Positions 34,567 to 42,526 of a stretch of DNA of 64,000 nucleotides are shown in pieces. The position numbers and the translations under genes are program-made. The notes under the pieces are model-generated. The model saw only the letters and a list, made by a program, of their open reading frames with translations, was not told where the DNA came from and searched no databases. Every line of letters starts with the position of its first letter. The first letter of the stretch is position 1. Origin of the DNA: Faecalicatena orotica (GTDB taxonomy: Bacteria; Bacillota; Clostridia; Lachnospirales; Lachnospiraceae); assembly GCF_003149245.1 (NCBI RefSeq), contig NZ_QGDL01000018.1, positions 1 to 64,000 of the forward strand. The letters are read 5' to 3'.

Positions 34567-36357
34567 CTATTCTTCTTTGAAAATAGGAATGAACTGCTGT
34601 GTAATAATATCTATCATTCCAAGGTCTGTCAGCCGGGCATTCGGAACAACCGGTAATGGCAGGATGGCCATGACAAACAGTGGAAATTCGACGCCTGTCA
34701 TTCCCATCGTTTTCAGTGCCTCTTTGAAATTTTTGCTCTGTGCGGCAATCACTTCAATCGGAGTATTGGACATCAGTCCTGCAACTGGCAGTTTCATTTC
34801 TGCAAGTACTTCACCATTCATCACACTTACATAGCCGCCCGCATTTTCTTTTAAGTGTGCGATTGCTTTCAATGCATTTTCCGGCTTATCATAAATAACG
34901 ACAACATTATGGCAGTCGTGTGCTACAGTGCTTGCCACCGCCCCGGTCTTAATACCATATCCGCGGACAATGGCCTTTCCCATCGTTTTTAGCCCATAAC
35001 GGTTAATAACGACTGCGTATTTTAAATCTTCATCTGCTGAAATATCCACATAACCATCTTTTATGTTAATCTTTTCTTGTCTGAACTCCGTTAAGAACCC
35101 TCTTTCGTGGTCAAACAGAATGATATTGCAGTCCATCTCCCCATTCTCAATCGGAGCTTTTATCCTCAGGTTTTCTTCGCAAATCTCACCTAAGTTTACT
35201 GTATTTCTGCTCTCTACGTCATACTGTTTCTCCGCAATCTCTACTTCCAGTCTGCCGTCTTTGGCAACCAGTCTGCCGCCAAAGAATACCGCTTTCGGTT
35301 CCATTTGTTTCAGATCATCCATTATAAGCAAATCTGCTGCATATCCGGGAGCGATTGCCCCGATGTTCTTGATTCCGGCTTCTCTTGCTGCATTAATTGT
35401 ACCGATTTTAATCGCGTCTACCGGGTCCAGGCCTGTCTCTACTGCCATTCTTGCAATATAATTCTCATGCCCCCTCTTCAGGATATCATCCGATTCCGTA
35501 TCGTCTGTCGCAAATGTAATGTTATCGAAATACCGGAAGTCTTTCACGCTATTGATGATACTCTTAATATCCTGTGATATGGAACTTTCCCTTGCATCTA
35601 CATTAATGCCAATACGGATTCTGTCTCTGGCATCAATTCCTCCGATCGCCTCATGGTCGCTCATTGGACCGCCGCATGCATAGGCAGATAATTCACGTCC
35701 ATAAATACAGAATGCATGACCCTGGACAAATTTTTCCTTTCCCAGGCATTCCCCTAACAGGCTGACCATCCTTTCAGCATTATTCATAACCCCATAATAA
35801 TCCATGACTTCCGCAAGTCCGGCCACGCGTTCTAATTCAAATAGTTCATTGATTTCCTTTGTCCCAAAAGTTGCCCCGCCATTTTCTTTCCCGGGCAGTG
35901 AAGGTACGCAGGATGGCGCAAGTATAAGCTGGCGCATCGGCAGGTCTTCACTGCATTCGTGCATGTACTTAACCCCTTCTACCCCGAGTACGTTTCCAAT
36001 TTCATGAGGGTCTGTAATGACGGTTGTCGTCCCATGCGGCACGACCGCCTGCGCAAAATATCTTGGAGTCATCATCGTACTCTCAATGTGGATATGCGCA
36101 TCCACGAATCCGGGTGTAAGATAAGCTCCCTCAGCATCATAGTATTCTTTCCCTTCCATTGGTTTTTCTTCTCTGCCCAGATGGTCCGGGTCGCACTGTA
36201 TATGTGCAATAAATCCGTCACATATACCCACTTCTGCTTCATAAATCTCACCCGTAAACACATTCACCATCTTCGCATTTTTGATTACCAGATCACATGG
36301 GATACGCCCCATTGCTGCATCGACAAGTTTCCTTCTGTCCTTTGGTTCTACTCGCAT
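34567..36357 (-). CDS. ade: Adenine deaminase
   Basis: 596 residues, normal length for bacterial adenine deaminase. It hydrolyses adenine to hypoxanthine and ammonia in purine salvage. Amidohydrolase metal motif AHIHIESTMMTP near 86, the ITDPHEIGNVLGVEG segment near 113, central GHAFCIYGRELSAYACGGPMSDHEA, and the C-terminal domain with VASTVAHDCHNVVVIY and PVPNARLTDLG. It starts at an ATG with AAAGGAGGAAACGT upstream. It is preceded by a GntR gene with its own terminator, so it has a separate promoter, near which a 13-bp palindrome (36385-36397) could be the operator of that regulator. Confidence 0.95.
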   Translation of the reverse strand: MRVEPKDRRKLVDAAMGRIPCDLVIKNAKMVNVFTGEIYEAEVGICDGFIAHIQCDPDHLGREEKPMEGKEYYDAEGAYLTPGFVDAHIHIESTMMTPRYFAQAVVPHGTTTVITDPHEIGNVLGVEGVKYMHECSEDLPMRQLILAPSCVPSLPGKENGGATFGTKEINELFELERVAGLAEVMDYYGVMNNAERMVSLLGECLGKEKFVQGHAFCIYGRELSAYACGGPMSDHEAIGGIDARDRIRIGINVDARESSISQDIKSIINSVKDFRYFDNITFATDDTESDDILKRGHENYIARMAVETGLDPVDAIKIGTINAAREAGIKNIGAIAPGYAADLLIMDDLKQMEPKAVFFGGRLVAKDGRLEVEIAEKQYDVESRNTVNLGEICEENLRIKAPIENGEMDCNIILFDHERGFLTEFRQEKINIKDGYVDISADEDLKYAVVINRYGLKTMGKAIVRGYGIKTGAVASTVAHDCHNVVVIYDKPENALKAIAHLKENAGGYVSVMNGEVLAEMKLPVAGLMSNTPIEVIAAQSKNFKEALKTMGMTGVEFPLFVMAILPLPVVPNARLTDLGMIDIITQQFIPIFKEE

Positions 36358-36384
36358 ACGTTTCCTCCTTTGAAAATAGGTATT

Positions 36385-36397
36385 AAGGTATTACCTT
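36385..36397. promoter_or_regulatory. 13-bp palindrome upstream of ade
   Basis: AAGGTATTACCTT is a perfect inverted repeat around one central base, about 28 bp before the ade start; a further half-site AGGTATTA adjoins it. GntR/HutC regulators bind short palindromes of this GT...AC kind, and such a regulator is the neighbouring gene. Confidence 0.5.
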
Positions 36398-36411
36398 TGA
36401 TAGTTGCTATA

Positions 36412-36436
36412 TAAAAACAGGACAATGCCTGTTTTT
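36412..36436 (-). terminator. Terminator of the GntR gene
   Basis: AAAAACAGG-CATTGT-CCTGTTTTT, a 9-bp perfect stem with a U-tract, starting right at the stop codon of the GntR gene (36435). It separates that transcript from ade. Confidence 0.75.
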
Positions 36437-37181
36437 ATTTTTTGATTCTATACAAATCAAACTGTATGATATTTGTATCGAAAAATGCCTCTCCATAAAT
36501 TACCGGAACTACATTCTGGTCAAATCCTACTGATGAGAGCTGAAGGACTGTCTGATTCATAATCTTTGTTTCATGTCCCAGATATTCTTCCATTTCCTGC
36601 CTGCTTACAGCCTGCAGCTTCACTCTGTCACATTCCACTAATGTACGCCCGTATTGGGCTAGTATCTCAAAACAAGAATGTGCATTCCAAACCTCATCTG
36701 ACGGAATGTCACCTAATATCCTCTTCGGAAAATATCCCCTTGCGATAATTGCCTGAACTTTACCGGCATACAATGCATACTCAACTTCAACCAGAGGTTC
36801 CCCCTGTTCCACATCAAGTAACTGTGCCATGTCTGCATCTGCACTCTTTTCACAGAGTAAGTTGATCTCATGGCTAGGCTTCTGTCCTGCCCGGCGGATA
36901 ATATCACTGAAATCAATCATCTCCGAGAGATTCACTTTTACTTTCAATGCTTCTTCGTTCACGAAAGTTCCCTGACCATGCTTCCGCATAATCATACCTT
37001 CTGATTCCAGCTGACCTAACGCACGTCTCAGTGTTACACGGCTGATACCAAGCGCTTTGGATAAATCATTCTCTGACGGAAGTTTACGAATACCGTTCTT
37101 CTCATTATTCTTAATATAATCAACAATCTGGTGTCTGACCGAATCTGTCAGACTATTTTTTCTTACTGGTTCAATATTCAT
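36435..37181 (-). CDS. GntR/HutC-family regulator with UTRA domain
   Basis: 248 residues from the ATG at 37181. Winged helix at 5-75 (LTDSVRHQIVDYI, LPSENDLSKALGISRVTLRRAL, then EGMIMRKHGQGTFV), followed by a UTRA ligand-binding domain (about 95-245). The HTH begins within ten residues of this Met, so no later start is possible, while the only upstream in-frame start (a TTG at 37205) lies inside the promoter. A perfect TTGACA-17-TATAAT promoter places the transcription start on or next to the ATG, predicting a leaderless mRNA. Likely target is the adjacent adenine deaminase gene; the effector could be a purine or a sugar phosphate. Confidence 0.88.
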   Translation of the reverse strand: MNIEPVRKNSLTDSVRHQIVDYIKNNEKNGIRKLPSENDLSKALGISRVTLRRALGQLESEGMIMRKHGQGTFVNEEALKVKVNLSEMIDFSDIIRRAGQKPSHEINLLCEKSADADMAQLLDVEQGEPLVEVEYALYAGKVQAIIARGYFPKRILGDIPSDEVWNAHSCFEILAQYGRTLVECDRVKLQAVSRQEMEEYLGHETKIMNQTVLQLSSVGFDQNVVPVIYGEAFFDTNIIQFDLYRIKK

Positions 37182-37187
37182 GTAACG

Positions 37188-37216
37188 ATTATAGCACTGG
37201 CGCAAATGGCTGTCAA
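37188..37216 (-). promoter_or_regulatory. Perfect consensus promoter of the GntR gene
   Basis: Minus-strand TTGACA (37211-37216), 17-bp spacer, TATAAT (37188-37193). The expected +1 is 6-7 nt beyond the -10, at about 37181-37182, i.e. at the A of the start codon. Confidence 0.8.
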
Positions 37217-37262
37217 TCAGCTTTTCATTTTTAACGGATAACCCCTTACCGGATAAACCTTA

Positions 37263-38120
37263 TTAGATGAAATCCACAATATCTCCATTAATGCAGATGG
37301 ACTGGTGCCTGATTTCATTTGGCACGATGGCTTCTCCCAAATTAATACAGACATAAGTGGCATTTGGATTCGCGGCTGTCATCTGCCAGAAAGGATATTT
37401 GATCCAGACCGGCGTATTTGCCCCAACACCCAATTCTAAAAATAACACCTTCATTTCTTCGTGGCTGCGGATAAATTCATCATAACGGTTCTTCGCCTCA
37501 TGCCATCCTGCATCTTCCACAAAAGTTCCGTCACACCGCAGATTCATTGTCATAGGTTTCCCACAAACCGGACAATTTGGTATTAAATCCGTGGGGATTT
37601 TTCTGTTTTTCTGCCGCGCAATCATTTCCCGGACAACTGCCTCGTTGTCATATGTTTCCTGATGGCATGGTACACTGCACTGCCACAGACCGTAATCCCC
37701 CTGCATATAAAACAGCCTCTTTTTATCGAACCCGGCTTTCTGGAACTGGTGGTCCACATTTGTAGTAATTACGAAATAGTCCTTATCCTTTACAAGCTCT
37801 AACAGATTTTTGTATACGGGCTTTGGTGCATCTACATAACGGTTGTAGAAAATGTGACGGCTCCACCATGCCCAGTATTCTTCCAGTGATTCATACGGCC
37901 AGAACCCGCCGCTGTACATATCCGGCATATGATATGCTTCAATAAAATCTGCAAAATATGTCTTAAACCGTTCCCCCGAATAAGTCAGACCGGCAGAAAC
38001 GGACAGACCAGAGCCGGCCCCGATTACTACCGTATCGGCTTCCCGCAGCTTTCTTCGAAATATTTCCGGATCACCGGAGCAATCTTTCATAGAAGTTTTT
38101 GTCTGTATCTTTGAAAACAT
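37263..38120 (-). CDS. Class M sirtuin (SirTM-type protein ADP-ribosyltransferase)
   Basis: 285 residues. NAD-binding GAGSGLSVSAGL (34-45), TTNVDHQFQKAGF (119-131) and zinc ligands Cys148, Cys152, Cys183, Cys186. The catalytic His of deacetylase sirtuins (HG motif) is replaced by Gln140 (MQGDYG), the hallmark of macrodomain-linked SirTM proteins, which transfer ADP-ribose to protein instead of deacylating. The start has AAGGTGAT upstream and overlaps the macrodomain gene by 50 bp, so the pair is co-translated. In streptococci and staphylococci the target is a lipoylated GcvH-like protein; no such gene or lipoate ligase is seen here, so the target is open. Confidence 0.88.
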   Translation of the reverse strand: MFSKIQTKTSMKDCSGDPEIFRRKLREADTVVIGAGSGLSVSAGLTYSGERFKTYFADFIEAYHMPDMYSGGFWPYESLEEYWAWWSRHIFYNRYVDAPKPVYKNLLELVKDKDYFVITTNVDHQFQKAGFDKKRLFYMQGDYGLWQCSVPCHQETYDNEAVVREMIARQKNRKIPTDLIPNCPVCGKPMTMNLRCDGTFVEDAGWHEAKNRYDEFIRSHEEMKVLFLELGVGANTPVWIKYPFWQMTAANPNATYVCINLGEAIVPNEIRHQSICINGDIVDFI

Positions 38121-38844
38121 TAAAAATCACCTTCTTTATACTGGTTTTCTTCTCCATAAACTTTTTCACGGTCCGCACTGCAATTTCCGCTGCTTTTTCA
38201 TTTGGGAAATGAAATTCCCCTGTGGAAATACAGCAAAAGGCGATGCTTTCCAGTTCTTTTTCTGCTGCCAGTTCCAGACAGGATTGGTAACAGCCTGCCA
38301 AAAGTTCATAATCTTCCTTTGTCAGGATTCCCTGGATAATCGGTCCGACTGTATGCAGAATATAACTGCAGGGCAGATTATAGGCCTTTGTTATCTTCGC
38401 TTTGCCCGTTGGTTCTTCATGCCCCTGCCGCTCCATAAGCTCTGCACACTCCAGACGGAGCTGGATTCCACTGTAGGAATGGATACAATTGTCTATGCAG
38501 CGGTGGTTTGGCACATAGCAGCCCGTCATACCGCTGTTCGCCGCATTAACAATCGCATCACAATGCAGGGTTGTAATATCTCCCTGCCAAAGGTACAGGC
38601 CATCCGACACAGGTCTTAAGTCATCCAGCTCAGTCACGCCTTTTGCTTTCGTTTCGGCCTGTAAGTACTTGTCCTGCACCGCAAGAAATTGGGGGCTGAT
38701 CTTTTTAGGGCTTCGGATATTCATGAGTCCCCGCAGGAGCTGTTTCTGATCTTCTTCCTGATCTGGTATGCTCATGCCGCTGTATCTGTCATCCTCCTTC
38801 AAAAGTTCACGGATTAAAAACATTCTTCTCTCACTCTGGTTCAT
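38071..38844 (-). CDS. Zinc-dependent macrodomain ADP-ribosyl hydrolase
   Basis: 257 residues from the ATG at 38844 (GAGGATAAGA upstream). Macrodomain from about 80: GDITTLHCDAIVNAANSGM (88-106), zinc-binding loop GCYVPNHRCIDNCIH (108-122), GKAKITKAYNLPC, and phosphate loop ISTGEFHFP (206-214). It belongs to the Zn-macro class found beside SirTM sirtuins, which removes ADP-ribose from the protein modified by the partner. About 80 residues before the macrodomain are helical, as in this class. It overlaps the sirtuin gene by 50 bp and follows the FMN-binding protein gene by 67 bp. Confidence 0.9.
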   Translation of the reverse strand: MNQSERRMFLIRELLKEDDRYSGMSIPDQEEDQKQLLRGLMNIRSPKKISPQFLAVQDKYLQAETKAKGVTELDDLRPVSDGLYLWQGDITTLHCDAIVNAANSGMTGCYVPNHRCIDNCIHSYSGIQLRLECAELMERQGHEEPTGKAKITKAYNLPCSYILHTVGPIIQGILTKEDYELLAGCYQSCLELAAEKELESIAFCCISTGEFHFPNEKAAEIAVRTVKKFMEKKTSIKKVIFNVFKDTDKNFYERLLR

Positions 38845-38911
38845 TCTTATCCTCTTCCTACAATAACCCGCTTGGGGGCAGATTTTATTGATAACTCTCC
38901 GCTTTATGTAT

Positions 38912-39307
38912 TTAGAATTCATATGGTGCATTGCCAGAAAAATCAGCAATCACCCCATGCGGGTTTTCCAGATAAAACACTTCAAAAATCGGGTTATCTG
39001 CTGTCTGATACTGTCCTTTTACAATCGGATTGTTCATGCAGCTTTCCTTGACCGCCATGTTCTCTTCAAAAACTGCCTTGCCTGCCAGCCTAATCCATGC
39101 ATACTCCGGAGAAGATACAGAAACTTCAATTTCAGGATTCTCCTGCATATCTTTATAGACATCCTTTGTGTTGTTTGTACAGAACCAAAGCTTTTGGTCC
39201 TTTTCAAAACAAAACATGAACGGACGGCATTTCGCCTTACCGTCACGGCCTACAGTTGACAGATACTGTACCGGGTTTGCCTGTAAAAATTCTACTACTT
39301 TTTTCAT
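38912..39307 (-). CDS. Pyridoxamine-5'-phosphate-oxidase-like FMN-binding protein
   Basis: 131 residues of the split-barrel flavin-binding fold (PNPOx-like/NimA-related): FLQANPVQYLSTVGRDGKAKCRPFMF near the start, KLWFCTNNTKDVYKDMQENPEIEVS in the middle, then AWIRLAGKAVFEEN and FEVFYLENPHGVIADFSG. It probably reduces small molecules or binds flavin; the exact reaction is unknown. It starts with AGGAGGTATTCATC and is the first gene of a likely operon with the macrodomain and sirtuin genes. Its promoter carries two copies of the operator also found before the Rrf2 gene, so the ADP-ribosylation genes are probably under Rrf2 control. Confidence 0.85.
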   Translation of the reverse strand: MKKVVEFLQANPVQYLSTVGRDGKAKCRPFMFCFEKDQKLWFCTNNTKDVYKDMQENPEIEVSVSSPEYAWIRLAGKAVFEENMAVKESCMNNPIVKGQYQTADNPIFEVFYLENPHGVIADFSGNAPYEF

Positions 39308-39337
39308 GATGAATACCTCCTGTTATTTTTTTGAACT

Positions 39338-39360
39338 GTTGTAATGTTTTTGATTACAAC
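39338..39360. promoter_or_regulatory. Rrf2-type operator 1 (start region of the FMN-protein promoter)
   Basis: GTTGTAATG-TTTTT-GATTACAAC inverted repeat overlapping the expected transcription start of the FMN-protein operon. Same half-site (GTTGTAA) as operators 2 and 3. Confidence 0.65.
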
Positions 39361-39363
39361 CAG

Positions 39364-39404
39364 ATAATATCATGTCTACGTTGTAATGTCAATAGTTACA
39401 ACGT
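39364..39404 (-). promoter_or_regulatory. Promoter and operator 2 of the FMN-protein/macrodomain/sirtuin operon
   Basis: Minus-strand TTGACA (39387-39392), 17-bp spacer, TATTAT (39364-39369). The -35 lies inside a perfect 9-bp-arm palindrome, ACGTTGTAA...TTACAACGT (39378-39404). Confidence 0.75.
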
Positions 39405-39411
39405 AATTTTA

Positions 39412-39453
39412 AAAAATTTGAGTGCCTTGAATATGATTTCAAAAGCACTCAAA
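39412..39453 (-). terminator. Terminator of the Rrf2 gene
   Basis: TTTGAGTGC...GCACTCAAA stem extended by CTTTTGAA/TTCAAGG, then TTTTTT on the minus strand, right after the Rrf2 stop at 39455. Confidence 0.8.
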
Positions 39454-39454
39454 C

Positions 39455-39892
39455 TCATTTTGTACCAATATACTTTTTTGTATCACGTCTCACATCTTCT
39501 AAAGTAATCGACGCAAGCTCTCTTTCCATTGCTTCCTGAACCCTTCTCAGTTTACTATCTAAGATCACATGAATATTTCTGCCCACAGGACAATCTGTAT
39601 TGGGATTTTCATGAAAATGGAATAATTCATTATTTCCTACACACTCTACTGCCTTGTAAATATCGAGGAATGTAATCTCATTCAGAGGCTTCGGGATAGA
39701 TGCGCCGCCGGACCCCCGTGCTACTTCGACAAGTCCTGCCGCCTTCAGCTGGCCGAGGATTTTTCGGATGATAACCGGATTCACATTTGTACTGCCTGCA
39801 AGAAAATCACTGGTTACCTTGTATTCATCTTTAAATGTATCAATACAGGCAAATATATGAACCGCCAATGTAAACCTGCTTGAAATCTGCAT
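39455..39892 (-). CDS. Rrf2-family transcriptional regulator (YwnA-like)
   Basis: 145 residues from the ATG at 39892 (GAGGTGG upstream). Winged helix MQISSRFTLAVHIFACI, then SDFLAGSTNVNPVIIRKILGQLKAAGLVEVARG, typical of Rrf2. The Fe-S-ligating three-Cys cluster of IscR/NsrR is absent: only one Cys remains in the loop (NTDCPVG), so it probably senses by thiol chemistry or a small ligand rather than a cluster. It has its own perfect consensus promoter overlapped by a copy of the operator, implying autoregulation, and two more copies precede the FMN-protein operon. Confidence 0.87.
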   Translation of the reverse strand: MQISSRFTLAVHIFACIDTFKDEYKVTSDFLAGSTNVNPVIIRKILGQLKAAGLVEVARGSGGASIPKPLNEITFLDIYKAVECVGNNELFHFHENPNTDCPVGRNIHVILDSKLRRVQEAMERELASITLEDVRRDTKKYIGTK

Positions 39893-39918
39893 GGCTAACC
39901 ACCTCGCTTTCAAGTAGT

Positions 39919-39957
39919 ATTATACTTGGGGGGTGTTGTAATGTCAACGGTTACATT
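39919..39957 (-). promoter_or_regulatory. Promoter and operator 3 of the Rrf2 gene
   Basis: Minus-strand TTGACA (39942-39947), 17-bp spacer, TATAAT (39919-39924), all consensus. The operator-like TGTAA...TTACA dyad (39937-39955) covers the -35 box, and the core TTGTAATGTCAA is identical to operator 2. Confidence 0.75.
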
Positions 39958-40184
39958 TTGAGAAGATCTCTTTTCTTATACTTCCTTACTGTAAGGACTT
40001 CGAGCATAAGCAATGCAAGTAAAAGGATGACATCTATCCCAATCCCAATCATCTGCCATGTCTGCATACCCGTCTGAATATTCTCTGCTTCATAAGCACG
40101 GCTGTTCACGACAGTATACATCATATCCTTACATGCTTTTCTCATGGCCTGAAGGGAAGTTGCACTTTTCTTATCATGTATATA
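39951..40184 (-). pseudogene. C-terminal relic of a second membrane-anchored GH3 gene
   Basis: An open stretch of 77 codons without a proper start. It reads KKSATSLQAMRKACKD, MMYTVVNSRAYEAEN, then a transmembrane helix (IGIGIDVILLLALLMLEVL) and a basic tail (RKYKKRD). This is the layout of the end of the GH3 gene at 8956 (RMKDNIKYFVYNTVKSN..., membrane helix, KKGKKK). An in-frame TGA lies just upstream, and no GH3 barrel is present between here and the GH2 gene. The rest of the gene has been deleted. A 64-aa reading frame starting at 40145 could be called as a gene but has no ribosome binding site. Confidence 0.7.
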
Positions 40185-40287
40185 TCATATCACAACATAC
40201 AATACTTCACTACATAGGATTCCATAAAGATTTTCGTGTTGAAATGCATCTCCCAGGCCATTCTGAATATAGTACAGACTAACCATG

Positions 40288-42504
40288 TCATTTTTTTATT
40301 TTGTTCAGTTCTCTGTTCAGTTCAATAATCATTTCCACAGTTACTGCTTCTCCTGCCTGTCTAAGCGTTGCCTCAACCGGCATTGCTTCCATTTGTTTCT
40401 GAATAGATTCAGGCATTGTTACATTCTTAGCAACATCACCATATGCTTCCACTGCTTTTTCCTGTATTTTCTCTAATAGTAAAGCTGCTTCTGGCACTGC
40501 CTTGACATCTGCAACCGTATCTTTAATTGAAAAATATCCCTCCCTGATCTGCATATCCTCTCTGTCAAACCAGTTTGTCACTTTTTCCTTTTCTTTAACA
40601 TAGTTTAGATTAGGGCTATCTACTCTTCTTATCCTTATATGATCAGAAAGCCCCCCGCTTTTTGCTTCTATCTCGTGTTCCCCGCTAAGCGGCACCGAGA
40701 ATCGAAAAACTTTGTCCCCAGACTTTTTATCTAATATTTTCCCATCAACAATCAAAGTAATCTGGCTTTGATTAGAATACACCTTTACCTCAGTTATTTT
40801 CTCATTACGGTCTATGTAACGGCTTCCGCATATGTGGATAAACGGTTCATCAGACAGATATGCTTTATATATGTAAAAAGCATCTTTTCTTACTTTTCTG
40901 TCAAATGTCACAAGGCCTTTATGATTTACTCCCGGTTCGCCTCCATCTGCCCTTCCATCTGCAGCAAAATCAAACATATTCCATACATGCATTGCCCAAA
41001 TGTATGGACGTTCAGACCACATTTTTAGCATATGTTCATGATATAGTGCCTGATAAGTCTCTGTATAATCCCCTTTCTCGGGGCTGCTTGTCTGATAACA
41101 TGTCAGCGCATCTGCACCATACTCTGATAATCCGATCGCCATATCAGGGTGTTTACTGTGAAATTCATCAAACCATCTGTCATTCTCTTCCATATCTCCC
41201 AGATACCATCCATAGTATAGGTTGTAGGATCGAATATCGGGAATACTTAACACTTCACTTTCCATTTCTAACATGAATACATTTGCCATTGTTGTCATGC
41301 GGGTGTCATCTAACTGATGGCACAATTCATTGAGCTTTTTATGATTTTCAACCAAACCATCTGTTACCCCTCCAGTTGTTGTGATTTCATTAGAAAGCCC
41401 CCAGAAGAAAACAGACGGATGATGATAATTCTGAATAACCAATTCCGTCATTTGAGAAACTGTATTTGCTTCTCCTTCCGGCATATGTTCAGTTATATAT
41501 GGGATCTCCGCCCAAACAACCATTCCTGCCTCATCGCATAAATCGTAAAAATAGGAATCATGCTGATAGTGTGCCAGCCGTATGGTATTCGCACCAATCT
41601 CTTCAATCATCTCCATATCTTCCCTGTGCATCTTCGGTGTAAGAGCATTTCCTGCTCCTTTGCTATCCTGATGTCGTGAGACCCCACATAACCTATAGGG
41701 TTTTCCATTCAGATAAAATCCAGTTTCACTGTCTACACGATAACTTCTAAATCCAATACGGACAGAAACTGCATCTCCTGTCTTTTCTAACTTAGCATGA
41801 ACGTTATAGAGATAGGGGTCCTTTTTTCCATTCCAAAGATGTACATCCGGTACCTGCAGTATAGCAGACGCATAATTTTGTCTTATTTCTGCTTCCACTT
41901 CTCCTACGCTTTCCAACTGAAAAATAATCTTTGAGCCGTCTTCCGCATTTTCCGTCCAAGCCTCCAGATACAGCACCGCATCTTTCTCTCCCTCTTTAAT
42001 TTTAGGTGTGGCTTTGATTCCACATCCACCAAAGTGGGAGAGTGCAAAATGAGATTTCGGAACTGTAATCAGAGACACATTTCTATAGATTCCTCCATAA
42101 AAAGTGAAATCTGCTTTCTGTGGATAAATACTTTTTGTATAGCTGTTATCCACACATACTGCGATCACATTTTTATCATCTAATACATCGGATATATTTA
42201 TCCTGAATGTTGAATATCCACCTTCATGGTGTCCCATGTGCAGTCCATTCACATAGACATCTGCCGACATTGAAACGCCTTCAAACTCAAGCCAAACCTC
42301 TTCATCAGAAATCTCAAGTTTACCCAGTTCTTTTACATACCAGCATGAGCCACGGTAATAATCATTCCCCCCATCCTGTCCATCTATTGCATTCCATGTA
42401 TGGGGCAGATTAATATTTTCTCCGTCTGCCCGCACCACATTCTCTATGTTTGCCTTATCTTTTATAAATTTCCAGTTTTCAAGGATTAAAATTTTATTCC
42501 TCAT
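40288..42504 (-). CDS. GH2 glycoside hydrolase (738 aa)
   Basis: Family 2 hydrolase. Sugar-binding domain at 8-150 (NLPHTWNAIDGQDGGNDYYRGSCWY), immunoglobulin-like domain, then the TIM barrel with acid/base Glu373 (WGLSNE) and nucleophile Glu461 (IGLSEYGAD), and MHVWNMFDFAADGR after it. No signal peptide. The start at 42504 is preferred (AAGAAAGG upstream); an in-frame start 11 codons earlier overlaps the symporter gene. Beta-galactosidase- or beta-glucuronidase-like activity; the substrate is not readable. It ends with an extra helical tail of about 70 residues (VPEAALLLEKIQEKAVEAYG...). Second gene of a two-gene operon with a GPH symporter under the shared promoter element at 43995. Confidence 0.88.
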   Translation of the reverse strand: MRNKILILENWKFIKDKANIENVVRADGENINLPHTWNAIDGQDGGNDYYRGSCWYVKELGKLEISDEEVWLEFEGVSMSADVYVNGLHMGHHEGGYSTFRINISDVLDDKNVIAVCVDNSYTKSIYPQKADFTFYGGIYRNVSLITVPKSHFALSHFGGCGIKATPKIKEGEKDAVLYLEAWTENAEDGSKIIFQLESVGEVEAEIRQNYASAILQVPDVHLWNGKKDPYLYNVHAKLEKTGDAVSVRIGFRSYRVDSETGFYLNGKPYRLCGVSRHQDSKGAGNALTPKMHREDMEMIEEIGANTIRLAHYQHDSYFYDLCDEAGMVVWAEIPYITEHMPEGEANTVSQMTELVIQNYHHPSVFFWGLSNEITTTGGVTDGLVENHKKLNELCHQLDDTRMTTMANVFMLEMESEVLSIPDIRSYNLYYGWYLGDMEENDRWFDEFHSKHPDMAIGLSEYGADALTCYQTSSPEKGDYTETYQALYHEHMLKMWSERPYIWAMHVWNMFDFAADGRADGGEPGVNHKGLVTFDRKVRKDAFYIYKAYLSDEPFIHICGSRYIDRNEKITEVKVYSNQSQITLIVDGKILDKKSGDKVFRFSVPLSGEHEIEAKSGGLSDHIRIRRVDSPNLNYVKEKEKVTNWFDREDMQIREGYFSIKDTVADVKAVPEAALLLEKIQEKAVEAYGDVAKNVTMPESIQKQMEAMPVEATLRQAGEAVTVEMIIELNRELNKIKK

Positions 42505-42526
42505 ATATGTTTTACCTTTCTTACTT

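Noticed and set aside
36358-36434. A purine riboswitch before adenine deaminase
   Set aside because: The leader is only about 77 bp, holds the terminator of the previous gene and a palindrome, and shows no purine-aptamer junction sequences.
39951-40145. A real 64-aa membrane protein gene
   Set aside because: It matches the end of a GH3 enzyme, the match continues upstream of its ATG, and there is no ribosome binding site; annotated as a relic instead.
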